This document shows positions 1-10,520 of a stretch of DNA of 64,000 nucleotides, one piece after another; position 1 is the stretch's first letter; the number at the start of each line of letters is the position of its first letter. The stretch is from Brochothrix campestris FSL F6-1037 (GTDB lineage: Bacteria; Bacillota; Bacilli; Lactobacillales; Listeriaceae). The notes beneath the pieces were generated by a model. The model was not told the DNA's origin. It saw only the letters and a program-made list of their open reading frames with translations, and searched no databases. The position numbers and the translations under genes were made by a program. Where the stretch lies: the NCBI RefSeq assembly GCF_000525915.1, contig NZ_AODH01000022.1:1-64000 (forward strand). The letters are read 5' to 3'.

Positions 1-49
1 AGGCACGCCGCCAGCGTTCGTCCTGAGCCAGGATCAAACTCTCGTTAAA
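1..49 (-). rRNA. rrs: 16S ribosomal RNA, 5' end only
   Basis: Read on the minus strand, this is the start of a 16S rRNA gene: it contains the universal AGAGTTTGATCCTGGCTCAG segment followed by GACGAACGCTGGCGGCGTGCC. The gene runs off the left edge of the window. The mature 5' end is placed about seven bases before AGAGTTTGATC by analogy with E. coli numbering, so it is approximate. Confidence 0.97.
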
Positions 50-178
50 AAGTAACGGTGTTTAAACCGTCAAATGATCCTTAACTAGTTCGCTAGCTAA
101 AAATTTATTACTTGTTGTCGTTACGAAATTAATTGGTTAAACTCCTAAGAGTTTAAGCATATAACATCTTTTTTGTTC

Positions 179-352
179 GTTCAGTTTTCAAAGGTCAATC
201 GTTATCGGCTCTCGCTGACAACTTCTTAATATTATCATGTGTTGTGTTTGTTGTCAACATCTTTTTGAAAATGTTTTTTTAATCAAAACGCTTTATATCA
301 GCGCCTCTCACTCAACATGTATTATCATAACAGTTACAAAATGATATGTCAA
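179..352 (-). promoter_or_regulatory. Tandem rRNA promoters P1 and P2 with boxA-like leader
   Basis: Two sigma-A type promoters face the 16S gene. P1 has TTGACA at 347-352 and TATGAT at 324-329 with a 17-base spacer. P2 has TTGACA at 252-257 and TAATAT at 229-234, also with 17 bases; GATAAT with a 15-base spacer is an alternative -10. Between P2 and the 16S gene, 179-198 reads TTGACCTTTGAAAACTGAAC on the minus strand, which resembles the boxA antitermination element of Firmicute rRNA leaders. A short palindrome at 137-156 could be part of a processing stem. Tandem promoters are usual for rrn operons. Confidence 0.85.
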
Positions 353-480
353 CAATTTTCCTTTTAAAAAAACTGTTTCTTACGAGAAACTTTTTCCACT
401 CTCGAAACCTTATTGTTTTCGTTTGTAAACTGTTTACTTAGTATATATGACAGCACCATCATTTGGCAATAGTTTTTTTT

Positions 481-528
481 CAAAAAAAAATAAAGGTGGT
501 AGGCTTTGAAGCGCTACACACCTTTATT
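481..528 (-). terminator. Rho-independent terminator of pgi
   Basis: A hairpin with arms at about 490-503 and 514-528 (AATAAAGGTG pairing with CACCTTTATT) is followed on the minus strand by a run of nine Ts. It lies about ten bases after the pgi stop codon and separates pgi from the rRNA promoters. Confidence 0.9.
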
Positions 529-538
529 AGTACTGCTT

Positions 539-1891
539 TTATTTATCTAAACGTGCTTCTAATTCCGCTTTTTCTGTTTCAAAACCTGGTTTACCCAATA
601 AAGCAAACATGTTTTTCTTGTATGCTTCAACCCCTGGTTGATCGAATGGGTTAACACCTAACAAGTAACCTGAAAGGCCTACCGCTTTTTCGAAGAAGTA
701 AATGAGGTAACCTAATGAAAACTCATCTAATTTAGGGATTTCGACAACAAAGTTGGGCACTTCACCATCAGTATGCGCTAATAACGTTCCTTGGAATGCT
801 TTTTCATTAACATAATCAACTGTTTTACCGGCAAGGAAGTTCAAACCATCAAGATTTTTTTCATCTGATGGAATATCAATATCAAAACGTGGTTCCGCTA
901 CTTTGACAACTGTTTCCATTAGAATACGACGACCTTCTTGAACGTATTGACCTAATGAATGTAAATCTGTAGAGTAGTTCGCTGATGATGGATAAATTCC
1001 TTTTTGATCCTTACCTTCACTTTCACCGAATAGTTGTTTCCACCATTCGTTAAAGTACTGCAAGCTTGGTTCATAGTTAATTAACATCTCAACTGTTTTA
1101 CCTTTACTGTATAACACATTGCGCGCAACAGCATATTGATAAGCGATGTTTTCCGAGATGTTCGGGCTACGTAAATCTTCGCTTGCTTGACGAGCACCCG
1201 CCATAATAGCGTCTGTATCGATACCTGCCGCTGCAATTGGTAATAGACCGACAGCAGTTAAGACTGAAAAACGTCCACCGATGTCATCTGGTACGACAAA
1301 CGTTTCGTATCCTTCGTTATCCGCTTCTGTTTTCAAAGCACCTTTAGCTTTATCGGTTGTTGCATAAATACGTGATTTAGCTTCTTCTTTACCATATTTC
1401 TCGATCAAAAGACCTTTTAAGATACGGAAAGCTAAGGCAGGTTCTGTCGTTGTTCCTGATTTAGAAATAATGTTAACAGAGAAATCTTTGTCTTTAACAA
1501 ACTCCACTAAATCATGTAAGTAAGTTGAGCTAATACTGTTACCAGCAAAGAAAACTTGTGGTGCTTTACGAACAGCTTTGCTATCCACGTTATTAAATGA
1601 ACTCTTGATGAATTCGATTGCTGCACGAGCGCCTAAGTATGAACCACCGATACCGACAACGATTAATACTTCTGAATCGCCTTGAATTTTTTTACTAGCG
1701 GCTTGAATACGAGCGTATTCTTCTTTATCATAATTTGTTGGCAAATCGATCCAACCTAACGCGTCGTTTCCGACACCAGTGCCGTTGTGCAAATCATTAT
1801 GAGCTGCAGTTACAGCACTTTGTAAGTAATCCATTTCATGTTGACCGAAAAATGCCAACGCGTTCGAATAATCAAATTTAATATGAGTCAT
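539..1891 (-). CDS. pgi: Glucose-6-phosphate isomerase
   Basis: This 450-residue cytosolic enzyme interconverts glucose 6-phosphate and fructose 6-phosphate at the head of glycolysis. The length matches the short Firmicute form of the family. Family blocks are visible: [13 protein letters not shown] near residue 80, [13 protein letters not shown] near 145, the signature [15 protein letters not shown] near 205 and [13 protein letters not shown] near 290, which carries the catalytic glutamate. The ATG at the 5' end is preceded by GGGGG nine bases upstream. It is a single-gene unit, with its own terminator just after the stop and no close upstream partner. Confidence 0.97.
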   Translation of the reverse strand: MTHIKFDYSNALAFFGQHEMDYLQSAVTAAHNDLHNGTGVGNDALGWIDLPTNYDKEEYARIQAASKKIQGDSEVLIVVGIGGSYLGARAAIEFIKSSFNNVDSKAVRKAPQVFFAGNSISSTYLHDLVEFVKDKDFSVNIISKSGTTTEPALAFRILKGLLIEKYGKEEAKSRIYATTDKAKGALKTEADNEGYETFVVPDDIGGRFSVLTAVGLLPIAAAGIDTDAIMAGARQASEDLRSPNISENIAYQYAVARNVLYSKGKTVEMLINYEPSLQYFNEWWKQLFGESEGKDQKGIYPSSANYSTDLHSLGQYVQEGRRILMETVVKVAEPRFDIDIPSDEKNLDGLNFLAGKTVDYVNEKAFQGTLLAHTDGEVPNFVVEIPKLDEFSLGYLIYFFEKAVGLSGYLLGVNPFDQPGVEAYKKNMFALLGKPGFETEKAELEARLDK

Positions 1892-2052
1892 TTCGAAACC
1901 CCCAGTAATTTTTTATTAACACCCTAACTTTATACTAATCAACCTGTTTTTTCAATATAAACATAACGCAATACTTCATTTAATGGACAACTAACGCACC
2001 ACAATGTTCACAACTGAATCATTCGAAGTCAACAACCAGAGAAAGGAGCTTT

Positions 2053-2394
2053 CTAATCACTAATTTCACCTGTGCCTTTGAATGTCTCAATCCAAATCGG
2101 CATTTGTTTGCGTAACGGGTCAAATCCCGCTTCACCGACTTCGCTATTTTCACTATCTTCCATTGCACGCAATGATAAGCTCATCCGCTTCTTTCCTTCG
2201 TCAACGCTTACAATTTTAACTTTAAGCGTTTGTCCGACATGCAAGTAATCATTAATATCTTTCACGAAACCATGGGTCACCTCAGATATATGTATCAAGC
2301 CTTGTGTCTCTTCTGAAAGTTTGATAAAAGCACCATATTTTTGAATGCCATCGACGGTCCCTTCGACAATATCACCTATCTTATATTTGACCAT
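2053..2394 (-). CDS. S1-domain RNA-binding protein (YugI/GSP13/CvfD family)
   Basis: A 113-residue protein. Residues 1-72 form one S1 RNA-binding domain, seen in GDIVEGTVDGIQKYGAFIKL, GLIHISEV and KVKIVSVDEGKKRMSLSLR. The rest is a short, weakly conserved acidic tail. Small single-S1 proteins of this type associate with ribosomes or regulate RNA post-transcriptionally in Bacillus (general stress protein 13) and in streptococci (CvfD). The start ATG follows GAAGGG by about six bases. It is a monocistronic minus-strand gene upstream of pgi, and the 160 bases between them show nothing else I recognise. The specific RNA targets cannot be told from the sequence. Confidence 0.85.
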   Translation of the reverse strand: MVKYKIGDIVEGTVDGIQKYGAFIKLSEETQGLIHISEVTHGFVKDINDYLHVGQTLKVKIVSVDEGKKRMSLSLRAMEDSENSEVGEAGFDPLRKQMPIWIETFKGTGEISD

Positions 2395-2581
2395 ACGTAC
2401 CCTTCTTTCTAACGTTGTCTCTTCAATTATTAATTATAGCATTTTTATTGTCGCTTTATCAGCTCATAACTGTCCATTTTAGCGACTTTATTTCACTTGC
2501 GAAAGCTCGTTAACATTTTTATATCCCTTCAAATTGAGGTACAATAACGGTAGTTAAACTAACATACGGAGAGGTGACACG

Positions 2582-3745
2582 ATGACAACTAACTTTAACG
2601 AAGTAAACAGACGCCAACAAACGAACTGTCTTAAATGGGATAACGCACCCACCGTCTTTGGCAAGGCGGTTTTACCGATGTGGATTGCTGATATGGATTT
2701 CCATCCACCAGCGGGTGTAACACTCGCTTTACAAAAAGTTGTTAACCATAATATTTACGGCTATAATTTCGTACCAGACGTAGCTAATACTGCCATTTGC
2801 AATTGGTTGCACCGCAAGTATAATTGGCAGATTGAGCCTGAGATGATTATTTATAATCATAATGTCGTGGCGAGTATTTCAGTAGCGCTTGAAGCCTTAA
2901 CGCAGCCGGGTGAAAATGTCTTAATGTGCCCTCCTGTCTATAACCCATTTTTCGAAGTCCCTCCACGGATAGGACGTAACGTCGTCTTTGCGCCGTTGCA
3001 TTATCAAGATCACCGCTATTATTTTGACTTTGATACATTTGAACAGCGTTTAGCTGATCCTTTGACAACTGCTTTCTTATTTTGTTCACCTCATAATCCA
3101 TCTGGTCGTGTCTGGTCTCAAGCAGAACTGTCACAGATTATTATGTTATGCGCACAATACAATGTCGCAATTATTTCTGATGAAATTCATTCCGATTTAG
3201 CCTTTGAATCACACGTACCAATCGCCGCCCTCAACACAACACAGGCGACGATTGTCACCTTAATGGCACCCTCTAAAACATTTAACCTCGCAGGTTTACA
3301 AGCGGCCTATTTAATTAGTGATAATGCTCAGTTACGCGAGCGTATCGTAGCAATCCGGGCCGAACGAGCCTATCCTGACCTTAATATCTTCGGCGCTACA
3401 GCCTTACAAGCGGCCTATGAAACAGGCGGAGACTGGTTGACAGAATTACTCGTCCAACTCAAAAAAAACATTGATACTGCTCATAAGCAACTCAGTCAAT
3501 TACCTTTAATAGAAGTAACACCTATCGATGCCTCCTATTTGCTCTGGATTGATTACCGTCAAACCGGTATTAGTGAAAACACCTTAATGAGCGAACTAAT
3601 CGAGCAAGGTGTCGGCATCACACTCGGATCAGTCTACGGCGAAGAAGGACGCGGCTTCATTCGTATCAACGTTGCAACAACTGAAACCTTAGTCAATGAA
3701 GGCATCAATCGTATCGTTGCCGCCTTTACAAACTTAATGACATAA
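2582..3745 (+). CDS. patB: PLP-dependent C-S lyase / aminotransferase, MalY/PatB family
   Basis: A 387-residue fold-type I pyridoxal-phosphate enzyme of the MalY/PatB group, most of which cleave the C-S bond of cystathionine or cysteine conjugates. The opening WDNAPTVFGKAVLPMWIADM, the block FCSPHNPSGRVW, the PLP-contacting SDEIHSDLAF and the Schiff-base lysine K232 in APSKTFNLAGLQ are all present. The ATG has a strong site, GGAGAGGTG, seven bases upstream. The gene is transcribed alone and converges on the cyclophilin gene across a shared terminator. Substrate (cystathionine, cysteine or another amino acid) is inferred from family only. Confidence 0.88.
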   Translation: MTTNFNEVNRRQQTNCLKWDNAPTVFGKAVLPMWIADMDFHPPAGVTLALQKVVNHNIYGYNFVPDVANTAICNWLHRKYNWQIEPEMIIYNHNVVASISVALEALTQPGENVLMCPPVYNPFFEVPPRIGRNVVFAPLHYQDHRYYFDFDTFEQRLADPLTTAFLFCSPHNPSGRVWSQAELSQIIMLCAQYNVAIISDEIHSDLAFESHVPIAALNTTQATIVTLMAPSKTFNLAGLQAAYLISDNAQLRERIVAIRAERAYPDLNIFGATALQAAYETGGDWLTELLVQLKKNIDTAHKQLSQLPLIEVTPIDASYLLWIDYRQTGISENTLMSELIEQGVGITLGSVYGEEGRGFIRINVATTETLVNEGINRIVAAFTNLMT

Positions 3746-3784
3746 AAAAAGTGTTACCCTCTATCTATTAGAGGGTAACACTTT
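3742..3784 (-). terminator. Bidirectional terminator between patB and ppi
   Basis: A perfect 14-bp stem (AAAGTGTTACCCTC at 3748-3761 with its complement at 3771-3784) lies between convergent genes. On the minus strand it is followed by seven Ts, a strong terminator for the cyclophilin gene. On the plus strand the tail is TTTATTAAT, which is weaker for patB. Confidence 0.92.
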
Positions 3785-3793
3785 ATTAATAGC

Positions 3794-4384
3794 TTATTTA
3801 AGAATCGTAATTTTGTTAATCACAACATCTTCAACCGGACGATCTTGCACGCCTTTTTTCACATCTGCAATCGCATCAACGATATCCATGCCTTCAACAA
3901 CTTGACCGAATACAGTATGACGGTAATCCAACCATGGTGTTCCACCGTTTTCTTTATACGCATTGACAACTTCTTCTGGGAAGTCAGCATCTTTCATTTG
4001 GCGTGTCATGTTTTTTGGCACTTCACTTGCTTGCACGATGAAGAATTGGCTGCCGTTTGTGTTCGGTCCAGCATTCGCCATCGATAACGCACCACGGAAG
4101 TTGAATAAGTTGCGCGAAAATTCATCAGCAAATGATTTGCCCCAAATACTTTCGCCACCCATACCAGTACCGGTTGGATCGCCACCTTGTAACATGAAAT
4201 CTTTAATAACACGGTGGAAGAATAGACCATTGTAGTAGCCATTTTCAACATGTGTAATAAAGTTTTCAACTGTTTTAGGTGCTTCCTCTGGGAATAACTT
4301 GATTTCGATTGTACCCATTGTTGTTTCAAACGCAACAAGACGTTCATTTGCTTGTACTTCTTTGGTTAATTGTGGGAATGACAT
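3794..4384 (-). CDS. ppiB: Peptidyl-prolyl cis-trans isomerase, cyclophilin type
   Basis: A 196-residue cyclophilin without a signal peptide, so a cytosolic folding catalyst acting on X-Pro peptide bonds. The core begins at about residue 15 ([20 protein letters not shown]). [19 protein letters not shown] carries the catalytic arginine, and the cyclosporin-pocket blocks [16 protein letters not shown] and [15 protein letters not shown] follow. Two short insertions near residues 125-150 ([17 protein letters not shown]) are typical of the larger lactic-acid bacterial forms. A good ribosome site, AAAGGAG, sits ten bases before the ATG. Confidence 0.94.
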   Translation of the reverse strand: MSFPQLTKEVQANERLVAFETTMGTIEIKLFPEEAPKTVENFITHVENGYYNGLFFHRVIKDFMLQGGDPTGTGMGGESIWGKSFADEFSRNLFNFRGALSMANAGPNTNGSQFFIVQASEVPKNMTRQMKDADFPEEVVNAYKENGGTPWLDYRHTVFGQVVEGMDIVDAIADVKKGVQDRPVEDVVINKITILK

Positions 4385-4504
4385 AATTCAATCTCCTTTA
4401 TAATTTATTTCACCTTATTTTAACATTGAATCTACTGATAACCAAACTAAAAATTCAAATGCAACTTTGTTTCGCTACAGACTGAATCGAAAGGACGTGT
4501 CTCT

Positions 4505-5714
4505 ATGTCTCAACTAAAGAAAAACCTCTATCTTTTAATGGCCGCCAACTTTTTAGTTTCCATCAGCATGACAATGATTATGCCGTTCCTTTCATTGTAC
4601 ATCGCCACTTTTGGCAACTATTCCCAAGATCATATCCAGCGATGGTCAGGTTATATTTTCGGCGTTACCTTTTTAGCAGCCTTTCTCGTTTCACCCTTAT
4701 GGGGGAAAATCGGTGACCGCCATGGCTTTAAACCAATTCTCATCTTCACCTCAGTCGGAATGGCGCTCTCGCTCTATTTAATGGGAGAGGTCAGCAGCGT
4801 ATCTCATCTGTTCTTCTTGCGAATTTTCATGGGTATCGTAACTGGTTTTGTCGGTGTTTCCAATGCCTTTATCGCGCGGCAAACACCTAAAAAGGAGTCC
4901 GGTCGCGTGTTAGGAACCTTACAGCTCGGCAGTGTGACGGGGATGCTGTTTGGTCCATTGATTGGCGGCTATTTAGCTGATGTCTTTGGTTTCAAACAAA
5001 CCTTCTACCTTTCAAGTATCGCCTTATTCATCGTAGCGCTCCTTGTTACCTTTGTCTTAAAAGATACTGTTACACACACCACCAATACAACAAAAAAACG
5101 AAAAAGTACCAAATACGATTGCTTACATCTTACATATTCGTGTTTTAACGATGATGATGATTGCAACCAGTCTCGTCCAAATTGCCAACTTCAGTTTACA
5201 GCCACTGCTCTCGCTCTATGTTAAAGAGCTCGTACCGCACACGAACAACATCGCACTGTTATCAGGGCTAGCATTCTCAGCAACCGGCTTTGGGAATTTG
5301 ATTATGACACGTCGTTGGGGTATTTTAGGTGACCATCACGGATACGAAAAAATTATCGGCTATCTGTTAATTGGCTCCGCCATCGCCATTATTCCAATGG
5401 CCTTTATCAATTCGATGACCTTATTTATTTTCTTACGCTTTTTATTCGGGATTGTCATCGGTGGCTTAATCCCATTAACAACGGCATACATTCGGCTCGC
5501 CTCACCCATTTCAATCCAAGGCGAGGTGCTTGGTTACAATCAAAGTGCCCGTTTTTTAGGCAACGTCATCGGTCCTGTCATTGGCGGTGAACTCGCAAGT
5601 CTCTTTAGTATTTCATTCGTGTTTATCTTTACAGCGTTCATGTTCCTGCTCACCTATTGCTTATTACAGATGAGTATGCGATCTGATCGCAAGCGTAAAA
5701 TCGAACTGCATTAA
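4505..5714 (+). pseudogene. MFS multidrug efflux transporter, frameshifted at an A7 run
   Basis: The two halves of one twelve-helix major facilitator protein of about 400 residues lie in different frames. The first half (from ATG 4505) has the DHA1-type motif A in WGKIGDRHGFKP and motif C-like GSVTGMLFGPLIGG. It is read correctly to about 5090. The second half resumes in the +1 frame as VPNTIAYILHIR and continues through GRWGILGDHHGY to the stop at 5714. Removing one A from the run 5092-5098 joins them. Bacillus and lactococcal relatives export drugs in exchange for protons. GAAAGGA precedes the start. The lesion may be a sequence error rather than true decay. Confidence 0.85.
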
Positions 5715-5718
5715 GCGC

Positions 5719-5761
5719 CTCAACCTCCACATTAGCGTCTGTGCGAGGTTGAGTTTTTTTT
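5719..5761 (+). terminator. Terminator after the MFS gene
   Basis: CTCAACCTC at 5719-5727 pairs with GAGGTTGAG at 5745-5753 and is followed by eight Ts. It lies directly after the MFS stop codon. Confidence 0.93.
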
Positions 5762-5876
5762 TCATTAAATCGAGCAGATACCTTCTATCATTTGTTATGC
5801 TATATTTTTTTAGTTATACTTAAAGTAAGTATCTTATTGTTTACTACCATTTATACGAAAGGAGCGATTCATTTTA

Positions 5877-8281
5877 GTGAACTTTTTACACATTGCCGTA
5901 TTATTACCCTTATGCTTAGCTGCCCTTATTCCGTTTATTCATCGCCGCTTACAACAATGGCATCTTGGATGGTTAGTCCTCATCTTCCCATTAGGTTGTT
6001 CTGTTACTTTTTAAGCTTCGTCTCACAGAATCTCACAACTCATCCGCTTGTATACACAATGAAGTGGATTCCCGACTTAGGAATTAACTATGTCTTACGT
6101 CTTGATGGACTGAGCCTCCTGTTTGTTTTACTTATTACAGGTATCGGTACCCTCGTCACCCTCTACTCAATCTTTTATTTGAGTAAGAAAAAAGAACAAT
6201 TGCATTATTTTTATGCCTACCTCGCAATCTTCATGACCGCGATGTTAGGCTTGGTCTTATCAGATAATATGATGGTGCTCTATCTTTTTTGGGAAATGAC
6301 TTCGATTAGCTCATTCTTGCTGATTGGGTATTGGCATAAGCGGGAGCGTTCGCGCTACGGCGCTAAAAAAGCGCTCTATATTACTGTCTTCGGTGGATTG
6401 ATGATGCTTGGTGGGATGGCTATTTTATCAAATCTCGCAGGTAGTTTTAGCATTCAAACCGTCATTGCTCGCGCAGCTGCCTTCAGCGATTCGCCGTATT
6501 TCATCTTGGCGATGATTTTTATCATGCTTGGGGCCTTTACGAAATCGGCTCAGTTCCCCTTCCATATTTGGCTACCCGACGCGATGGAAGCACCAACACC
6601 AATTAGTGCCTACCTTCATTCAGCCACCATGGTTAAAGCCGGACTCTATTTAATTGCTCGCATGACACCGGTCTTTGCTCCCACACATCAATCGTGGTCG
6701 GTTACGATTATGATTGTCGGGCTAGTCACCTTATTTTGGGGCGCATTTAACGCCTTAAAGCAGGTCGATTTAAAAGCGATTCTCGCCTATTCAACCATCA
6801 GTCAGCTCGGGCTAATTATGTCATTACTCGGGCTTGGCTCTAACGCCTTACGGGAGGCGAACGGTTTTTATGTTGCCGCACTCGCAGCCGCCTTATTGCA
6901 TCTCTTTAATCATGCAACGTTTAAAGGTGCCTTATTTATGGTCGTTGGTATTATCGATCATGAAACAGGTACGCGTGACATCCGCCGCCTCGGTGGCTTA
7001 ATGAACGTCATGCCCTTAGCGGCAACGCTTGCCTTTGTTGGAACATTTGCGATGGCCGGCATTCCACCTTTTAACGGCTTTATCAGTAAAGAGATGTTTT
7101 TAGAATCGTTCGTGCACCTCTCGTCGATTGACGCACCAACACTGAGTACGTTGTCTTACATCTTCTTATTTGTCGCGTGGATTGCCAGTGTTATTACGTT
7201 CGTCTATAGTATGATTTTGTTCTTTAGACCATTTACAGGCAAACAAAAACCATGGCTGCAGCCAAAACGTGCAACACACACACCACTTGGCATGGCCTTT
7301 TCACCGCTTGTACTCATCGTCTTAGTAATTGTGAGTGGCTTGTTTCCGAACTTATTTGCCAATCGTTTAATTACACCGGCAATACATAGTGTCAAGACGA
7401 CACTCAACCCTAGCTACGAGTTACATTTAGCACTCTGGCATGGGTTTACACCCGCGCTGTGGCTCACAATCGCCATCATTGCGGTTGGGACAGTGCTAGC
7501 AGTTACTTATTTAAAATGGAAGCCTGCGATTCAAAAGCGCTACCGTCATACCTTTGCTTGGAACGATGTGTATAACCGCGGGAACTATTACTTTGAAAAA
7601 TTATCGTACCGCTCAATGACGACCGTTATGAACGGTAATTTACGGTTCTACTTAATCATTTTATTTATGACCTTTATTTTAATGACACTTGTCGGTGTTC
7701 TAACAACCGACTCGCTTGATTTTTCAATGATAAAACTGACTAAAATCGACGTGCTGGATGTATTAATTTTCATTGCAACCGCGATTGTCTTATTAGCCAT
7801 TATGTTATCTAAAGCTCGCTTAACCTCGGTCATCCTACTCGGGGCACTCGGTTATTTAATCGCGATTATGTTTATGGTCGCTCGTGCTCCCGACATCGCG
7901 TTGACGCAACTTGTGGTTGAAACAATTTCAGTCATTTTATATTTACTGGCGTTTCGTTTCTTACCACAAATTGGTAAGGATGAGGAAAAAATCACCCCGT
8001 TTTCTTGGCGGTTATGGATTAGCTTAGGTGTTGGTTTCGTCATGTTCATGGTGGTGTTCTCCTCTTTCAATACGACCTTCTTTGATTCGGTGCTTTCGCC
8101 GTATTTCATTGAAAATGCCTACACTCTTGGTGGCGGTAAAAACGTCGTCAATGTCACCTTGGTTGATTTCCGTGGGTTTGATACGTTCTTCGAATCAGCG
8201 GTTTTAACGATTGCAGCCATCTGTATTTATTCATTGGTGCGCTTACGTCTGAACAAAGGAGATAAACAACATGAAGAATAA
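5877..8281 (+). pseudogene. mrpA: Na+/H+ antiporter subunit MrpA, one-base frameshift near the N-terminus
   Basis: Largest subunit of the Mrp (Sha) multisubunit cation/proton antiporter, related to complex I subunit NuoL, with about 800 residues when corrected. The start is GTG 5877 after AAAGGAG, giving VNFLHIAVLLPLCLAALIPF as expected for MrpA. A stop is hit at 6011 unless one T is added to the T5 run 6008-6012. The corrected reading gives VTFLSFVSQ and then the long intact frame. Conserved NuoL-type blocks follow: DNMMVLYLFWEMTSISSFLL, FPFHIWLPDAMEAPTPISAY and LFNHATFKGALFM. The C-terminal 170 residues are the MrpA-specific helix-rich extension. It overlaps mrpB by 11 bases. Confidence 0.9.
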
Positions 8282-8693
8282 TGATGTCTTACTCCGAATG
8301 GCGTCACAAATCATTGTCTTTATTATTTTGATTTTTGGTGCTGACTCGTTTTTCTCTGGGCATAACATGCCTGGTGGTGGCTTCATCGGTGGTCTTATCA
8401 TCGTCTCGGCCTTTGTGTTACTCGCGATTGCCTATGACCTGAACTTAGTCAAACGGATTTTGCCGTTCAACCCCCTCCGTTTAGCAGGGGCTGGTTTACT
8501 CGTCATCTTAATTAGTTCGAGCATCAGCCTCTTTAAAGGTGAAGCCTTTTTGACACATACGACTGTCTACGTCGAATTGCCGCTCTTTGGGCACACTGGG
8601 CTGTACACGTCCACTTTATTCGATGTCGGTGTCTTGATGGTTGTGCTCGGCGCCATCCTCACTATCATTATTGCGATTGGGGAGAGTGATTAA
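8271..8693 (+). CDS. mrpB: Na+/H+ antiporter subunit MrpB
   Basis: A 140-residue, four-helix membrane protein of the MrpB (MnhB) family, needed for assembly and activity of the Mrp complex. The family segment GHNMPGGGFIGGLIIVSAFV lies near residue 30, with further helices to residue 135. It starts inside the end of mrpA and its stop abuts the mrpC start (TAAATG), which points to translational coupling. RBS AAAGGAG precedes the ATG. Nothing is unusual compared with the family. Confidence 0.94.
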   Translation: MKNNDVLLRMASQIIVFIILIFGADSFFSGHNMPGGGFIGGLIIVSAFVLLAIAYDLNLVKRILPFNPLRLAGAGLLVILISSSISLFKGEAFLTHTTVYVELPLFGHTGLYTSTLFDVGVLMVVLGAILTIIIAIGESD

Positions 8694-9038
8694 ATGGAAT
8701 TGTTAATGAGTCTACTCATCGGGCTGATGTTTACTGCCGGTGTTTACTTAATCTTATCAAAAAATGTACTGCGGATTATTATTGGAACAGCCATTGTCAG
8801 TCATGGTGCAAACCTCACCTTACTGACGATTGGTGGTATCAAACGAGGTAACGCCCCCATCTTATTGGATGGCTTAACTTTGTTTAATGATCCGATCCCA
8901 CAAGCCTTAATTTTAACAGCGATTGTTATTGGCTTTGCGGTTACCGCCCTCTTTTTAGTAGTGGCCTACCGCGCGTATCAAGAAAATGGAACCGACATGG
9001 TTAACCGCACGAGAGGAAATGATGATGATGATGACTAA
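8694..9038 (+). CDS. mrpC: Na+/H+ antiporter subunit MrpC
   Basis: A 114-residue homologue of complex I subunit NuoK with three predicted helices. Conserved segments include LMFTAGVYLILSKNVLRIII and GNAPILLDG followed by DPIPQALILTAIVIGFAVTA, which contains the proline-rich kink common to NuoK and MrpC. It is coupled to mrpB upstream. Its final codons encode a run of four aspartates from the GATGATGATGATGAC stretch that also supplies the start codons of mrpD in another frame. Confidence 0.94.
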   Translation: MELLMSLLIGLMFTAGVYLILSKNVLRIIIGTAIVSHGANLTLLTIGGIKRGNAPILLDGLTLFNDPIPQALILTAIVIGFAVTALFLVVAYRAYQENGTDMVNRTRGNDDDDD

Positions 9039-10520
9039 TTTTGCTTTACTGCCAATTCTAATCCCTTTCGTTGCAGCGATTCTATTATTGATTTTGCCTC
9101 ATAAAATCAAATATCAGCGTCCCGCAGCCCTAAGTTTTAGTTTTATTTTGTTAGCTGCTTCCCTTTTCAGTGCTTATAAAGTAATCACTGAAGGAACACT
9201 TGTTGTCACAATGGGGAACTGGCCTGTTCCATTTGGTATTAGCATAGTGGCCGATATGTTGGCCATGCTACTCGTTGTAACGACAACGCTCATTTTACCG
9301 CTAATTATTTTATATTCAATCCGCACCATCAGCGTTCAACGGGAAGAAGGACTCTATTACCCACTTGTCTTTTTTATGATTACAGGTGTTAACGGGAGTT
9401 TTTTAACCGGTGATATTTTCAATCTATTCGTTTTCTTCGAGGTTATGCTGATGTCATCCTATGGTATTTTAGTTTTAGGTGGCACGCGAGTACAGTTGCA
9501 AGGGATTTTAAAGTACCTTGTGTTCAATGTCATTGCCTCTGCCTTTTTCATCGTCTCTGTCGCGATGCTCTACGGCATTGTTGGCACACTTAATATGGCC
9601 GATATCGCCAACAAACTGGCACAAGTTCAAGGCAACGCAGACGCCGGCCTCATTAGTGTGATTGCGATTTTCTTTTTGTTTGTGTTCGGTTCCAAAGCCG
9701 GTATTTTTCCACTGTTTGTTTGGTTACCTAGTTCCTACGTCAGTGCACCGATGCCGATTCTTGCTTTGTTCGGTGGTCTTCTCACTAAGGTTGGTGTCTA
9801 CGCGATTTTACGAACCTTCAGTTTGTTTTTCTCCAGTTCGCCCGGCATAGAATGGGACTTCTTACGTTGGTCGGCCTACTTGACAATTATTATCGGTGTC
9901 GTTGGTGCCATGAGTTATCGGAACATGAAAAACATTATTATTTACAACATTTTAATCGCGATTGGGGTCATCTTAGTCGGTTTTACCAGTTTAACAACAT
10001 CAGGGATGACTGGCAGCGTCTTTTACCTCATTCACGATATGTTAATCAAGGTCGCGTTGTTCATGGTTATTGGTGTGATCCTCTTTATTACCGGCACACC
10101 TGATATTCGCGATTTTTCGGGACTGATTGCCCGCTACCCTGGTCTGACCATCACCTTCTTCATCGCGATGTTAGGACTGGCAGGCATTCCACCGTTTAGT
10201 GGTTTTGTCGGCAAACTGTACATCGTCAAAGGTGTCTTCGAAAGCGGCGATAGCGTCGGCGGGATCCTCATCCTCGTCTCGAGTCTCTTCGTTTTATTGT
10301 CACTACTCCGTATCTTCATCTTAGGTTTTTGGGGCAAAGAACGGGGCCCCGTCATTACGTCTTTGGCTACCGACAAATGATGCTACCAACGGTGATACTT
10401 GTGGCAATTACCGCCATATTTGGCGTCGGGATTCAATTCGTCACCCCTTATGTCCTCGAGGCATCTGATTCGTTAATCGATCCACTCGTTTATATTACTG
10501 CTGTGTTAGGAGGCAATTAA
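9019..10520 (+). CDS. mrpD: Na+/H+ antiporter subunit MrpD, C-terminal frameshift near 10345
   Basis: NuoM/NuoN-like proton-translocating subunit of the Mrp antiporter. Five consecutive ATG codons (9019-9033) follow AGAGGA, so the exact start is uncertain. The fourth or fifth ATG is best spaced. Conserved blocks include FNLFVFFEVMLMSSYGILVL and KAGIFPLFVWLPSSYVSAPM, and HDMLIKVALFMVIG near residue 330. As written, the frame ends early at 10380 with a non-homologous tail. Adding one base in GGGGCCCC at 10343-10350 continues the protein as YRQMMLPTVILVAI to a stop at 10520, giving about 500 residues, the normal MrpD length, and placing the stop directly before mrpE. Confidence 0.88.

Noticed and set aside
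463-654. 63-residue plus-strand frame opposite the end of pgi
   Set aside because: It overlaps the pgi terminator and coding sequence in antisense and has no ribosome site.
5792-5876. Upstream start for MrpA giving an 829-residue protein
   Set aside because: The first 70 residues in that frame are unlike MrpA; the other frame from GTG 5877 gives the correct N-terminus and joins after a one-base correction.
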